NCBI GenBank assembly: GCA_905215775.1
Contig: CAJMRM010000052.1
Coordinates: forward strand, 1 to 22,633
DNA from: an uncultured bacterium
GTDB lineage: Bacteria > Bacillota > Clostridia > Lachnospirales > Lachnospiraceae
DNA: 22,633 bases
Direction: 5' to 3'
In this document: positions 14,305 to 22,633 of the stretch, piece after piece
Layout of the letters: the number at the start of each line of letters is the position of its first letter
Numbering within the stretch: position 1 is the first letter of the stretch
Made by a program: the position numbers and the translations under genes
The notes under the pieces: model-generated
What the model was told of the DNA's origin: nothing
Databases searched by the model: none
The model's input: the letters and a program-made list of their open reading frames with translations, nothing else

Positions 14305-16158
14305 TTACGCTCCGGGGCCTCCAGGTCCCGGCATCGGCTCTGGCACCGGATCCGCAAATCCGGGACCAAAGCTCTCCTCATCCCCTCCGGCCGTCACAGA
14401 CGGACCCGCAGGGCCTGGCACAGCCGGAGCTGTTTCCACCGGAGACACCGGAGTTTCCTGGGGACTGGATTCCTCCGGAGCCATTCCGCCTCCCGGACCA
14501 TTCGTATTCCCCTCCGGAACCTCCACGCTGGGACCTGCCGGCGGCTGGGTCTGCTCCGGTGCCGGTGCGGCTGTGGTCTCCGGCGCAGCCGTTGAGGCCG
14601 CTGTGGTCTCTGCCGGCTTTTCTGCCGGAGCCGGCTTTTTAGACTCTGTACCGGCCAGATGGTAACAGAGCACCGGATCTCCCTGGGAGATATTTTCAAA
14701 AATGGTCTTGGCCGCCTTAGGCGGAAGGTTGATGCAGCCGTGGGAGCCGCCAGTTTTATAGATGGAGCCGCCGAAGCTTCCCCTCCAGCTGGCGTCGTGA
14801 AGGCCGATCCCGCCGTTAAAGGGCATCCAGTAGGACACCGGGGTGGCATAGCCCTCCCCCCGCAGCGTGGCGTTCTTCTGCTTGTAGGTAAGGGGGTATG
14901 CGCCGCCCGGTGTGGCCCAGCCCTTGGATTCGTTGCCGGATACAAAGTCTGTCTCCACCAGCAGCTCCCCGTTTTTATAGAAATACAGGTGCTGGGCAGT
15001 CAGATTGATCTCCACATATGTACTGCCGTAGTCATTGGCCCCGCGGCTGGCCGCCTTCTGGCTGTATTCCGGGTCCCGGGTCTGCTGCTCTCCGTTTTTT
15101 ATGATGGAAAGCACCGCTGCCGTCTCCGCCGCCTGGCTGATCTTCCAGCCGTAATGACCTCTGGAGATGGTCACATCTTTGCCGTAAGACGTTTTCAGAG
15201 TCTTCGCTTTATAGGCCGTATCATACTTTCCTGCCAGTTCTTTTACATAAGCGGCTGCCTGGCTTTCGTCCAGGGCGACGTTTCCTCCGTCCACTGTGAT
15301 CCACTGGCTGATGGTATCGCCGTCCAGCACTTCCCTGGCATCCCCGAAGGTATGGGTCACCACAGCGCCCACATACCGGTTCATCTCTGCCGCGGCTGCG
15401 GTGAGCGCCTCGTCTGTTTCATCCACCGCCGGCTTCGTATAGCAGCCTTCCGCGTCCAGGTCCACCTGCTCCGAAAGACTGGAAACGGCCGCAGCCACCG
15501 CCCGTTCCACCTGCTCCTCCACCAGCTCGGTTCCCAGGACCGCCGGCAGCACCGAATAGCTTTTTGTGCCGCTGCTGTACTCGGAGATCCGGGCATTTTC
15601 CGGCTCCTTCATCTGCTCCGGATCCATAAACGGGAATTCCCGGAGCTTCTCCTTCAGCCGGTCTCCGTCAAAGGCGATCATGGTGCTGATTTCATGATCC
15701 GGCCCGTCCTTCAGATACCGGAACCACTGTCCCGGCTCCTGCTCCTCCAGGAGCTTTTCCAGGCTGCCGTCGAATTCTGAATGGAGGCCGATCTCCTCTT
15801 TTCCGATGGTCCCGCTGACCCCGTCCCGGGCCTGGACCGTCAGCGTATAGCCGGAGAGTCCGGCTTCGATCTGTTCCTTGACCTCCTCCACGGTCTTTCC
15901 GGAGGCATCTATACCATTAATCGTTGTATTGGGAAAAAATGCCGTTTTATACTTTCCCGTTTCCAGAAAGTAATATCCGGCCCCGGCTGCTGCCAGGACA
16001 GCCGCTCCAATGGCGACTCCCAGGACGATCCGCCCGGTCCTTGCTTTCCCTTCCGGTGCGCCCGTCCGTTTCCGGCTCCTTCCCCGGAGCCTTCCGGTCT
16101 GGGACACTTCCGCAGAGAGGCCCTCCGCCTCTCCTTCCCTTTCCTTCTTTTCTTCCAT
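14305..16158 (-). CDS. Membrane-anchored L,D-transpeptidase (YkuD) with Pro-rich tail
   Basis: A 617-residue cell-wall enzyme likely to form 3-3 crosslinks or attach groups to peptidoglycan. Order: basic cytoplasmic N-terminus (1-42), one membrane helix (about 43-64), two peptidoglycan-binding PG_binding_4-type repeats (about 80-370) and a YkuD catalytic domain (about 379-500) with His454 and the SHGC motif (Cys475). It ends in a long Pro/Thr/Ala/Gly-rich acidic tail (about 503-617), which probably spans or interacts with the wall. The ATG at 16158 has AGGAAGGA upstream. It follows the AI-2E-family gene by 27 bases and ends the long minus-strand operon at the shared terminator. Confidence 0.93.
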   Translation of the reverse strand: MEEKKEREGEAEGLSAEVSQTGRLRGRSRKRTGAPEGKARTGRIVLGVAIGAAVLAAAGAGYYFLETGKYKTAFFPNTTINGIDASGKTVEEVKEQIEAGLSGYTLTVQARDGVSGTIGKEEIGLHSEFDGSLEKLLEEQEPGQWFRYLKDGPDHEISTMIAFDGDRLKEKLREFPFMDPEQMKEPENARISEYSSGTKSYSVLPAVLGTELVEEQVERAVAAAVSSLSEQVDLDAEGCYTKPAVDETDEALTAAAAEMNRYVGAVVTHTFGDAREVLDGDTISQWITVDGGNVALDESQAAAYVKELAGKYDTAYKAKTLKTSYGKDVTISRGHYGWKISQAAETAAVLSIIKNGEQQTRDPEYSQKAASRGANDYGSTYVEINLTAQHLYFYKNGELLVETDFVSGNESKGWATPGGAYPLTYKQKNATLRGEGYATPVSYWMPFNGGIGLHDASWRGSFGGSIYKTGGSHGCINLPPKAAKTIFENISQGDPVLCYHLAGTESKKPAPAEKPAETTAASTAAPETTAAPAPEQTQPPAGPSVEVPEGNTNGPGGGMAPEESSPQETPVSPVETAPAVPGPAGPSVTAGGDEESFGPGFADPVPEPMPGPGGPGA

Positions 16159-16185
16159 AATTTCCTTCCTAAGCTTCCCGGCCTT

Positions 16186-17304
16186 CTAGGATCTCAGCCG
16201 TCTCTGGACTCCATCCCCCAGGAAGCGGTATGCCGCTGCCGCCAGGGGCACTCCCAGGAGCATTCCTCCTACCCCGAGAACGCCGCCGCCAATGGTCACG
16301 GCCGCCAGGACCCACATGCCTGGAAGCCCGATGGACGAGCCTACCACTCTGGGATAGATCAGGTTGCCTTCGATCTGCTGGAGCAGGACCAGGAAGATGA
16401 TAAAGCCAACCGCCTGGAGGGGATTCACCGTAAATACCATGAATGCGCCCACCGCCGCGCCGATATATGCACCCACCACCGGGATCAGGGCCGTAACTCC
16501 CACCACCGCACCGGTCATCACCGCATAGGGGAAGCGGAGCAGCGTCATCCCCAGGGCACAGAGCGTTCCGATGATCACCGCCTCCATACACTGGCCGACG
16601 ATAAAGCTGGTGAATACCTCATGGAGCGTACTAAGGGCATAGCGTACCGTATCCCGTACCCGGGCAGGCAGATAGGCCCGCATGAGCCGGTCTCCCTGGG
16701 AGGCCAGCTTTTCTTTGGAGCTCAGCAGATAAATGGCAAAGATCGAGCCGATCATAAACCGGGCCGCCGTACCGATAAACCGGGACAGCGCTACCACAAC
16801 GGAGTTGACGATCCCTCCGGCTCCTGTCAGCAGGATGTTGACCGCCTTATGCATCATGTCCTTCCAGTTGATATCTGAGTTTTCCAGATACGTCTGGATC
16901 TCCGGCATTTCCTCCAGGTGGGCGATGGCCCACAGCCGGATCTCCTCGATCACCGGCGGGATCTCGTCTGCGATGAGCCGGATACTGGAAACCAGCTCCG
17001 GAACCACCAGGTATACCACACCGGTCATAATAAGGACCAGGGCCAGGAATGATAAAAGGATGCACACCGGCCGCCGGAGCTTTAGGAGGAGCTTCCGCTT
17101 TGTGCCTGGAAACCAGAACCCCTCGATCCTTTTTAACAGGATATTGAGTACATATGCGATGACGCAGCCCACCAGCAGGGGAGCCGCCGCCGAAAATGCC
17201 AGGGAGAGTATGGCTGCAAATCTGTCTGCATTCTTTAAAAACAGACACACTGCGGCCGCAATGAGCCCGATGACACAATACGTTCCGACCTGTTTTTTAC
17301 TCAT
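16186..17304 (-). CDS. AI-2E/PerM-family membrane transporter
   Basis: A 372-residue polytopic protein of the AI-2E transporter (PerM, UPF0118) family. Two N-terminal helix pairs are followed by a soluble amphipathic middle part (about 105-165). The C-terminal half carries the family signature around GVTALIPVVGAYIGAAVGA and LQQIEGNLIYPRVVG. Family members export small molecules or ions; some are Na+/H+ antiporters, and the AI-2 link is not general. The substrate here is unknown. The ATG at 17304 overlaps the ribF stop by eight bases (ATGAGTAA), showing translational coupling to ribF. Confidence 0.92.
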   Translation of the reverse strand: MSKKQVGTYCVIGLIAAAVCLFLKNADRFAAILSLAFSAAAPLLVGCVIAYVLNILLKRIEGFWFPGTKRKLLLKLRRPVCILLSFLALVLIMTGVVYLVVPELVSSIRLIADEIPPVIEEIRLWAIAHLEEMPEIQTYLENSDINWKDMMHKAVNILLTGAGGIVNSVVVALSRFIGTAARFMIGSIFAIYLLSSKEKLASQGDRLMRAYLPARVRDTVRYALSTLHEVFTSFIVGQCMEAVIIGTLCALGMTLLRFPYAVMTGAVVGVTALIPVVGAYIGAAVGAFMVFTVNPLQAVGFIIFLVLLQQIEGNLIYPRVVGSSIGLPGMWVLAAVTIGGGVLGVGGMLLGVPLAAAAYRFLGDGVQRRLRS

Positions 17305-18256
17305 CCGCCCTTCCTTTCTCCTGGACCGACCAGGAATCCCGGAAGATCTCCCGGCATTTTCCTATGTCATGATCCAGCTGGGCCTTTAGCTGGGCGATGG
17401 ATTCGAACCGCATCTCCGGCCGTATGAAATCCAGAAGCTCCACCCGGATCTCCTTTCCGTAAAGATCTCCGTCAAAATCATATAGATACGTCTCCACTCC
17501 CACCGGATTCTCTCCCTGGATCGTGGGCTTTCTTCCAATGTTCGTAAGACCGCCGTAGGTCTCCCCTTCTGCCCGCACCCGGGTCACATAGACCCCGAAT
17601 CTTGGCAGGTGCTTTTCCGGCGGCGGGATGAGATTGGCCGTGGGGTAAAGCTTTTTATGGCCAATGGACCGGCCATGGGTCACAGTTCCCGTGATGAAAT
17701 AATCATAGCCCAGAAGCCGGTCCGCCTTCCTCACATCGCCTTCCTCCAGCATCTTCCGCACATAGGTGCTGCTGATGATGGCTCCGTCTGTGTCTCTTTC
17801 CTTTTCTACCACAAAAAACTGGTAGCCGTACTCCGGCGCCAGTTTTTCCAAAAGAGTCCTGTCTCCCGCTGCCTTATAGCCAAAATGGCAGTCCGGTCCT
17901 GTGATGATGACCCTGGCGTTCATTTTTCCCACCAGGATCTCCCTTACAAACTGCTCCGGGTCCATATGGCATACCTCCTGGTCAAAGGGGTATTCCACCA
18001 GATAGTCCACCCCGGCAGAGCAGAGAAGCTCCATCCGTTCCCGGTTGGTCATGAGAACGGTCTGCTTCCGGCCGCCCACCAGGCTCAGGGGCGGCGTGGA
18101 AAACGTGAACATGGCCACCTTTAAGCCCGTTTCCTTCCACCGGACCATTTCTCCCACCAGCTTCTGGTGGCCCACATGAAGGCCGTCGAACTTTCCGATG
18201 CTGACCACCGTCTGTTCTGTGATCTGAAATTCTTTTGTTTCTGTAATGTACTGCAT
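17297..18256 (-). CDS. ribF: Bifunctional riboflavin kinase/FAD synthetase
   Basis: This enzyme makes FMN from riboflavin and then FAD, in the cytosol. The 319-residue protein has the N-terminal adenylyltransferase domain with GKFDGLHVGH (21-30) and ISSTYVR (161-167), and the C-terminal riboflavin kinase domain with PTANL (205-209) and the GVETYLYDFDGDLYG stretch (253-267, catalytic Glu255). The ATG at 18256 has AAGGAG six bases before it and lies nine bases after truB. In many Firmicutes rpsO is the next gene; here it is replaced by the AI-2E-family gene. Confidence 0.97.
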   Translation of the reverse strand: MQYITETKEFQITEQTVVSIGKFDGLHVGHQKLVGEMVRWKETGLKVAMFTFSTPPLSLVGGRKQTVLMTNRERMELLCSAGVDYLVEYPFDQEVCHMDPEQFVREILVGKMNARVIITGPDCHFGYKAAGDRTLLEKLAPEYGYQFFVVEKERDTDGAIISSTYVRKMLEEGDVRKADRLLGYDYFITGTVTHGRSIGHKKLYPTANLIPPPEKHLPRFGVYVTRVRAEGETYGGLTNIGRKPTIQGENPVGVETYLYDFDGDLYGKEIRVELLDFIRPEMRFESIAQLKAQLDHDIGKCREIFRDSWSVQEKGRADE

Positions 18257-18265
18257 GCCGTCTCC

Positions 18266-19162
18266 TTATGACAGAAAGATTTTTACCGGATAAAACATGC
18301 GTTTTTCCTCAGAGAATCTGTAAATACCAATGAACAGCCCCGTGCTGTCGTAAACCCGGAAGGGCTCCTCCAGACTGGTTTCCGGAGCCGTCTGGAAACG
18401 GAAGGGATTTCCGTTTCTCAAAAGCCGGTCCATGGACGCGTCCCCGGACCGGATCTCCTGGCAGCCGGAGAACACCGTTTCCACCGGAAGCACTGCCTCC
18501 TCCAGCCGTCCCGCATCCTTTAAAGCCTGGAGCTCATCCAGGGTCCGGCTGTCCTCCATCCGGAACCCGGCGGCCCTGGTGCGGAGGAGCTTTTTCATAC
18601 ATCCTCCCACGGCCAGCTTCTGGCCGATGTCATGGCAAAGGGTCCGGATATACGTTCCCTTGGAGCAGGAAACCGTCATGACTACCTCCGGCAGACAGAT
18701 GGAGCGGATGGTGATATCATAGATCTTCACCGGTCTGGGCTTCCGCTCCACCTCCACTCCCTGGCGGGCCAGGTCGCAGAGCTTCCTTCCGTTGACCTTC
18801 AGCGCCGAATACATGGGAGGGATCTGGTCATAATCCCCCACAAAGGATAAGACGGCCTCCCGCACGGCCGCCTCCGTCAGTCCGGAAGCGTCCGTTTCTG
18901 AAAGTACCGTCCCTGTGGTATCCTGGGTATCGGTCTCCATGCCCAGGAGCAGGGTGGCCTCGTACGTTTTATCCCGGTCTGTCAGCATGTCGCAGAGCCT
19001 GGTGCCCTTTCCCACGCATACCGGCAGAACGCCTTCTGCCTCCGGATCCAGGGTTCCCGTATGGCCCACCTTTTTCTGGCCCAGGATCCCCCGCATTTTA
19101 GCCACCACATCAAAGGACGTAAAGCCCTTTTCCTTATAAACGTTTATGATGCCGTCGTACAT
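18266..19162 (-). CDS. truB: tRNA pseudouridine(55) synthase
   Basis: TruB makes pseudouridine at position 55 in the T-arm of tRNAs. The 298-residue protein has the N-terminal GIINVYKEKG start, the catalytic GHTGTLDPEAEGVLP motif with Asp39, a middle KTYEATLLLG strand and the later SCSKGTYIRTL motif. A C-terminal PUA-like part follows. The ATG at 19162 lies one base after the nrnA stop and uses GGAG inside the end of nrnA, so the two are coupled. Confidence 0.97.
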   Translation of the reverse strand: MYDGIINVYKEKGFTSFDVVAKMRGILGQKKVGHTGTLDPEAEGVLPVCVGKGTRLCDMLTDRDKTYEATLLLGMETDTQDTTGTVLSETDASGLTEAAVREAVLSFVGDYDQIPPMYSALKVNGRKLCDLARQGVEVERKPRPVKIYDITIRSICLPEVVMTVSCSKGTYIRTLCHDIGQKLAVGGCMKKLLRTRAAGFRMEDSRTLDELQALKDAGRLEEAVLPVETVFSGCQEIRSGDASMDRLLRNGNPFRFQTAPETSLEEPFRVYDSTGLFIGIYRFSEEKRMFYPVKIFLS

Positions 19163-19163
19163 G

Positions 19164-20141
19164 TTATTCTCCAGCCTGTTCTTTTTCTTCGTTCCACTGG
19201 ATCCGGATCTGTCCGTCCACCTGGCGGATGATCTCCTCCACCGTACCGGTCATGGTGCAGCCCGCCGCCTTTTTATGGCCGCCGCCGCCAAAGGCCAGGG
19301 CGATCCGGCTCAGATCCAGCTCCGTATTGGTCCTGAGACTCACCTTATACTCCGACGGATTCCCCGTTTCATAAAGGAGGATGGCGCATTCCACGCCGGT
19401 CACAGACCGGAGAAGGTCCACGATGCCGTCGGTGGACTTCACCGTACAGCCGTTTTTCTTAAGCTCCTCCTGGGTCACCACCGTATAGATGCAGCGGCCG
19501 TCCTCAAAGAGAACGCTGTCCAGCATGGCCTGGCCGTGAACCCTGGTCTGACCGTAGCTCTTCTGGTAAAAGCTGCCGTCGATGATCTTCGGGAAATCGA
19601 TCCCCTGGTCCATCAGATATCCGGCGATCTCCATGGTCCTCCGGGAGGTATTGGAATATTTGAACACGCCTGTGTCGTGGACAATGCCGGTGTACAGACA
19701 CTCTGCCACAGCCTTCCCGATCCTCTCCTGATCCAGGAGGCCGTAAAGGACCTCGCAGGTGGAGCTGGCGCTTCCGGCGATCACATTGACCCGGGCCAGG
19801 CCCTGGTTGGTGATGTGATGGTCGATGCATAAGCTGTCCGCTGCCGTTTTCAGATAGGGAGCGAATTCACCCAGACGCTTTTCATCGCTGACATCCAGGG
19901 TGATGCAGAGATCAAAGATCTGTTCCGGCTCAAATTCACTCTTTACCTGGCCGTAACCCTTTAAATACCCGAACTTCACACCCATGGGCTCCAGATATAC
20001 GGACACATCCAGCTCCCCGCAGTTTTCCGTCAGGTAATTATACATGGCCAGACAGGAACCGATGCAGTCCCCGTCCGGGTTTACGTGGCCAAGGATAACC
20101 ACTGTCTTTTTGTCTTTCAGCACATCTGTCAAAATTCCCAC
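19164..20141 (-). CDS. nrnA: DHH/DHHA1 phosphoesterase, oligoribonuclease/pAp phosphatase
   Basis: NrnA degrades very short RNAs and removes the 3' phosphate of pAp. The 325-residue protein shows the DHH domain: HVNPDGD (19-25), Asp83 in ITLDVSD, DHH (107-109) and Asp156. The DHHA1 domain carries GGGGH (285-289). It starts at GTG 20141 with AAAGGAG eight bases upstream. Its place between rbfA and truB is the normal Firmicutes order. Confidence 0.93.
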   Translation of the reverse strand: MGILTDVLKDKKTVVILGHVNPDGDCIGSCLAMYNYLTENCGELDVSVYLEPMGVKFGYLKGYGQVKSEFEPEQIFDLCITLDVSDEKRLGEFAPYLKTAADSLCIDHHITNQGLARVNVIAGSASSTCEVLYGLLDQERIGKAVAECLYTGIVHDTGVFKYSNTSRRTMEIAGYLMDQGIDFPKIIDGSFYQKSYGQTRVHGQAMLDSVLFEDGRCIYTVVTQEELKKNGCTVKSTDGIVDLLRSVTGVECAILLYETGNPSEYKVSLRTNTELDLSRIALAFGGGGHKKAAGCTMTGTVEEIIRQVDGQIRIQWNEEKEQAGE

Positions 20142-20171
20142 TGGGCAGACTCCTTTCCGGCCGCAGGCTTT

Positions 20172-20573
20172 TTACCTGCCGTCCTCTGACTCTTCTTCGC
20201 CGTCTCCATCCCGGTCTGTCAGGTCCTTTGTCACATCGTCGATGAGCTTCGACATACGGACTCCGTATTCAATGGACTGATCCAGGATAAAGGAGATTTC
20301 CGGCGTATTTCTTAAATTCACTGCCTTTGCCAGCTGGGTCCGGATAAAGCCCTCGGCGCTCTTTAAGCCGCGGATGGTATCCTTCGCCTGCTCCTCGTCT
20401 GCCAGGACGCTGATATACGCCTTGCAGTATTTCAGATCCGGCGTTACCTGTACCAGGACCACGCTGGTCATAGGATGGATCCTGGGGTCCTTGAGCTCTG
20501 AGCGGATGATATCGCTCAGAGCCTTCTGGACCTCCCCGTTGATTCGTGTATTTTTAATGCTGTTCTTTCTCAT
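20172..20573 (-). CDS. rbfA: 30S ribosome-binding factor A
   Basis: RbfA is a KH-fold protein that helps late 16S rRNA processing and 30S assembly, especially in the cold. The 133-residue protein has the usual N-terminus with NTRINGEVQKALSDII, the VTPDLKYCKAYISVL strand region and the C-terminal PEISFILDQSIEYG. An acidic tail (EEESEDG) follows. The ATG at 20573 has AAAGGAG close upstream and lies 15 bases after infB. Confidence 0.97.
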   Translation of the reverse strand: MRKNSIKNTRINGEVQKALSDIIRSELKDPRIHPMTSVVLVQVTPDLKYCKAYISVLADEEQAKDTIRGLKSAEGFIRTQLAKAVNLRNTPEISFILDQSIEYGVRMSKLIDDVTKDLTDRDGDGEEESEDGR

Positions 20574-20588
20574 GATACTCCTTTTTTA

Positions 20589-22633
20589 TTATCTCGGAAC
20601 CTCTACCATGATATAGATTTCGATCATATCGTCTTCCTTCAGGTCGTTGAAGCCTTCAAATACAAGGCCGCACTCGTAGCCTGCGTTGACCTCCTTCACA
20701 TCGTCCTTGAAACGCTTTAAGGAAGCCAGCGGTCCCTCGAAGATCTGCTCGCCCTCGCGGGTGATGCGCGCCTTGGAGCCGCGGGTGATCTTTCCGTCCA
20801 GGACATAGGAGCCGGCGATGGTACCCACGCCGGAGGCCTTGAAGGTCTGGCGCACAACGGCATGGCCGGTCACCTGCTCTTCGTAGACCGGATCCAGCAT
20901 ACCCTTCATGGCCGCCTCCACATCCTCGATGGCCTGATAGATCACGCGGTACAGACGCATATCCACCTTCTCATGGTCCGCAATGGACTTGGCGGTGGCG
21001 TCAGGACGCACGTTGAAGCCGATGATGATGGCGTTGGAAGCGGAAGCCAGGGTCACGTCGGATTCGTTGATGGTGCCGACGCCGCCGTGGATCACCTTTA
21101 CCACCACTTCTTCGTTGGAGAGCTTCACAAGACTCTGCTTTACTGCTTCCACGGATCCCTGTACGTCTGCCTTTACGATGATGGGCAGTTCCTTTACGTT
21201 TCCTGCCTTGATCTGGGAGAACAGATCGTCCAGGGATAATTTTGCCTTTGTATCTTCAATTAACTTGTTCTTGCCTTCTGCGATAAAGGTCTCGGCAAAG
21301 CTTCTGGCCTCCTTCTCGTTCTGGAGAGCCACAAATACCTCGCCGGCGTTGGGAACGTCGTTGAGCCCCAGGATCTCCACCGGAGTGGACGGGCCGGCTT
21401 CCTTCACCCGGTTGCCCTTATCGTCCATCATGGCGCGGACTCTTCCGTAGCAGGAGCCTGCGGCGATGGAATCGCCCACCTTTAAGGTTCCCTTCTGTAC
21501 AAGGACCGTAGCCACAGGGCCTCTTCCCTTGTCTAACTGTGCCTCGATCACAAGGCCTCTGGCCTTCCGGTTGGGGTTGGCCTTTAATTCCTTCACCTCT
21601 GCCGTTAAGAGGATCATCTCCAGAAGCTCCGGGATTCCCTCCTTTGTATGGGCAGATACAGGAACGAATACGGTGCTGCCGCCCCAGTCCTCGGGGATCA
21701 GCTCATACTCGGAAAGCTCCTGCTTTACGCGCTCCACATTGGCGCTGGGCTTATCGATCTTGTTGACTGCAACGATGATCTCCACTCCGGCTGCCTTGGC
21801 GTGGTTGATGGCCTCCACAGTCTGGGGCATTACGCCGTCGTCGGCAGCCACCACCAGGATCGCGATGTCCGTGGCCTGGGCGCCTCTCATACGCATGGCG
21901 GTGAACGCCTCATGACCCGGGGTATCTAAGAAGGTGATCCTCTGGCCGTTGGCCTCTACCACATATGCGCCGATGTGCTGGGTGATGCCGCCTGCCTCCC
22001 TGGAGGTCACATTGCTCTGGCGGATGGCGTCCAGAAGAGAGGTCTTACCATGGTCAACGTGACCCATAACACAGATGACCGGCGGTCTGGACACCATGTC
22101 CTTCTCATCCTCTTCTTCTTCTCTTAAGAGCTCCTCGATCACATTGATCTTCTTTTCCTTCTCGCAGAGGACCTCGTACTCCATGGCGATCTCCTCGGCC
22201 TTCTCGAAATCGATCTCCTGGTTGATGGTCACGATTGTTCCCTGTAAGAACAGCTTTTTCACAATGGCGGAGGGCTGTAATTTCATCTTTTCAGCCAGCT
22301 CCTTAATGGTGATGGTCTCCGGGATCACGATGGTCTTGATCTCCTCCACCTTCGCCTCGGCCTTCTTGGGCTGCTGCATCACGGGAGCCTTAACGCCCTT
22401 TCCGCCCTTGGCGTTCTTTCCTCTTAACTCCTCGTCCCGGTCCTTTCTTGCGTCATGCTCTTTCTTGTACGCATTCTTGCTGGCCTTGGTATTCTGCTGC
22501 TTCTGGGCCATGGGCGTATCGAAGGACGGCTTGGGGATATTCAGTCCGCCGCGGCCGTCGCGGCCTCCCTGACGGTTCCCGTCTCTCTGGCCGTCGCGGT
22601 TATAGCCTCCCTGGCGGTTTCCGTCTCTCTGGC
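20589..22633 (-). CDS. infB: Translation initiation factor IF-2, 5' end outside window
   Basis: IF-2 is the GTPase that brings initiator tRNA to the 30S subunit. The visible 681 codons include an IF2_N segment (around 22270-22340), the GTPase domain with G1 GHVDHGKT (about 22041-22064), DTPGHEAF and NKID, and the domain II, III and C-terminal parts that end in EIYIMVEVPR. The ATG at 22511 is internal: the frame runs on without a stop to the window end through an Arg/Gly/Asn/Gln/Asp-rich stretch, as is common in Lachnospiraceae IF-2. The start lies outside. It is the first visible gene of the minus operon. Confidence 0.98.
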   Translation of the reverse strand, partial: QRDGNRQGGYNRDGQRDGNRQGGRDGRGGLNIPKPSFDTPMAQKQQNTKASKNAYKKEHDARKDRDEELRGKNAKGGKGVKAPVMQQPKKAEAKVEEIKTIVIPETITIKELAEKMKLQPSAIVKKLFLQGTIVTINQEIDFEKAEEIAMEYEVLCEKEKKINVIEELLREEEEDEKDMVSRPPVICVMGHVDHGKTSLLDAIRQSNVTSREAGGITQHIGAYVVEANGQRITFLDTPGHEAFTAMRMRGAQATDIAILVVAADDGVMPQTVEAINHAKAAGVEIIVAVNKIDKPSANVERVKQELSEYELIPEDWGGSTVFVPVSAHTKEGIPELLEMILLTAEVKELKANPNRKARGLVIEAQLDKGRGPVATVLVQKGTLKVGDSIAAGSCYGRVRAMMDDKGNRVKEAGPSTPVEILGLNDVPNAGEVFVALQNEKEARSFAETFIAEGKNKLIEDTKAKLSLDDLFSQIKAGNVKELPIIVKADVQGSVEAVKQSLVKLSNEEVVVKVIHGGVGTINESDVTLASASNAIIIGFNVRPDATAKSIADHEKVDMRLYRVIYQAIEDVEAAMKGMLDPVYEEQVTGHAVVRQTFKASGVGTIAGSYVLDGKITRGSKARITREGEQIFEGPLASLKRFKDDVKEVNAGYECGLVFEGFNDLKEDDMIEIYIMVEVPR
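22563..22633 (-). repeat. infB: 42-base repeat in the IF-2 N-terminal region
   Basis: Two near-identical copies start at 22563 and 22605, a period of 42 bases or 14 codons. They encode RDGNRQGG-type units with a YNRDGQ spacer. More copies probably lie beyond the window edge. Confidence 0.8.

Noticed and set aside
1..22633. CRISPR array, tRNA or rRNA genes, prophage or integrase, plasmid origin
   Set aside because: Both strands were read for spaced repeats, CCA-ending cloverleafs and integrase-like proteins; none was seen apart from the group II intron.
22605..22633. The infB end repeat as a separate mobile or CRISPR-like repeat
   Set aside because: The 42-base period keeps the infB frame and encodes the Arg/Gly-rich IF-2 leader, so it is a coding repeat.

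Overview
The window looks like the chromosome of a fairly GC-rich member of the Clostridia, most likely a Lachnospiraceae gut anaerobe. This is inferred from the gene order infB-rbfA-nrnA-truB-ribF, strong AGGAGG ribosome sites, sigma-A promoters (TTGACA-N17-TATAAT type), Gram-positive lipoproteins and the Arg/Gly-rich leader of IF-2. No species call is made.

Right part (about 16.2-22.6 kb, minus strand): the conserved translation/RNA block infB (cut by the window end), rbfA, nrnA, truB and ribF, tightly packed. It runs on through an AI-2E/PerM-type membrane protein and a membrane-anchored L,D-transpeptidase, and ends at a strong bidirectional terminator (14242-14299). Left part (0.5-3.4 kb, minus strand): rpsO and pnp, which in many Firmicutes directly follow ribF. 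Here they sit about 14 kb away and rpsO has its own promoter. After the pnp terminator lies the 5' RNA part of a group IIC intron that continues past the left edge.

Middle (3.5-14.2 kb): an accessory block between ribF and rpsO. It holds a tandem-rhodanese lipoprotein (minus), two TVP38/DedA-type membrane proteins plus a double-CCG iron-sulfur protein (plus), and a four-gene minus operon joined by ATGA overlaps: divergent nucleoside hydrolase, TIGR04282-type transferase, aminoglycoside-phosphotransferase-like protein, TIGR04283-type glycosyltransferase. Divergent from that operon is a four-gene ABC importer (lipoprotein, two permeases, ATPase) of YnjBCD type. The set TVP38 + TVP38 + Fe-S protein + YnjB/C/D + rhodanese recalls the E. 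coli ydjXYZ-ynjABCDE neighbourhood. The two transferase families are named after arsenosugar clusters, but no ArsM or ArsS is present. The best working idea is an undescribed uptake and processing pathway for a nucleoside- or sugar-linked, possibly sulfur- or metalloid-containing metabolite: import by the ABC system, base cleavage by the nucleoside hydrolase, sugar or phosphoryl transfer by the three transferases, and redox or sulfur handling by the CCG protein and rhodanese. This is inference from gene content only.
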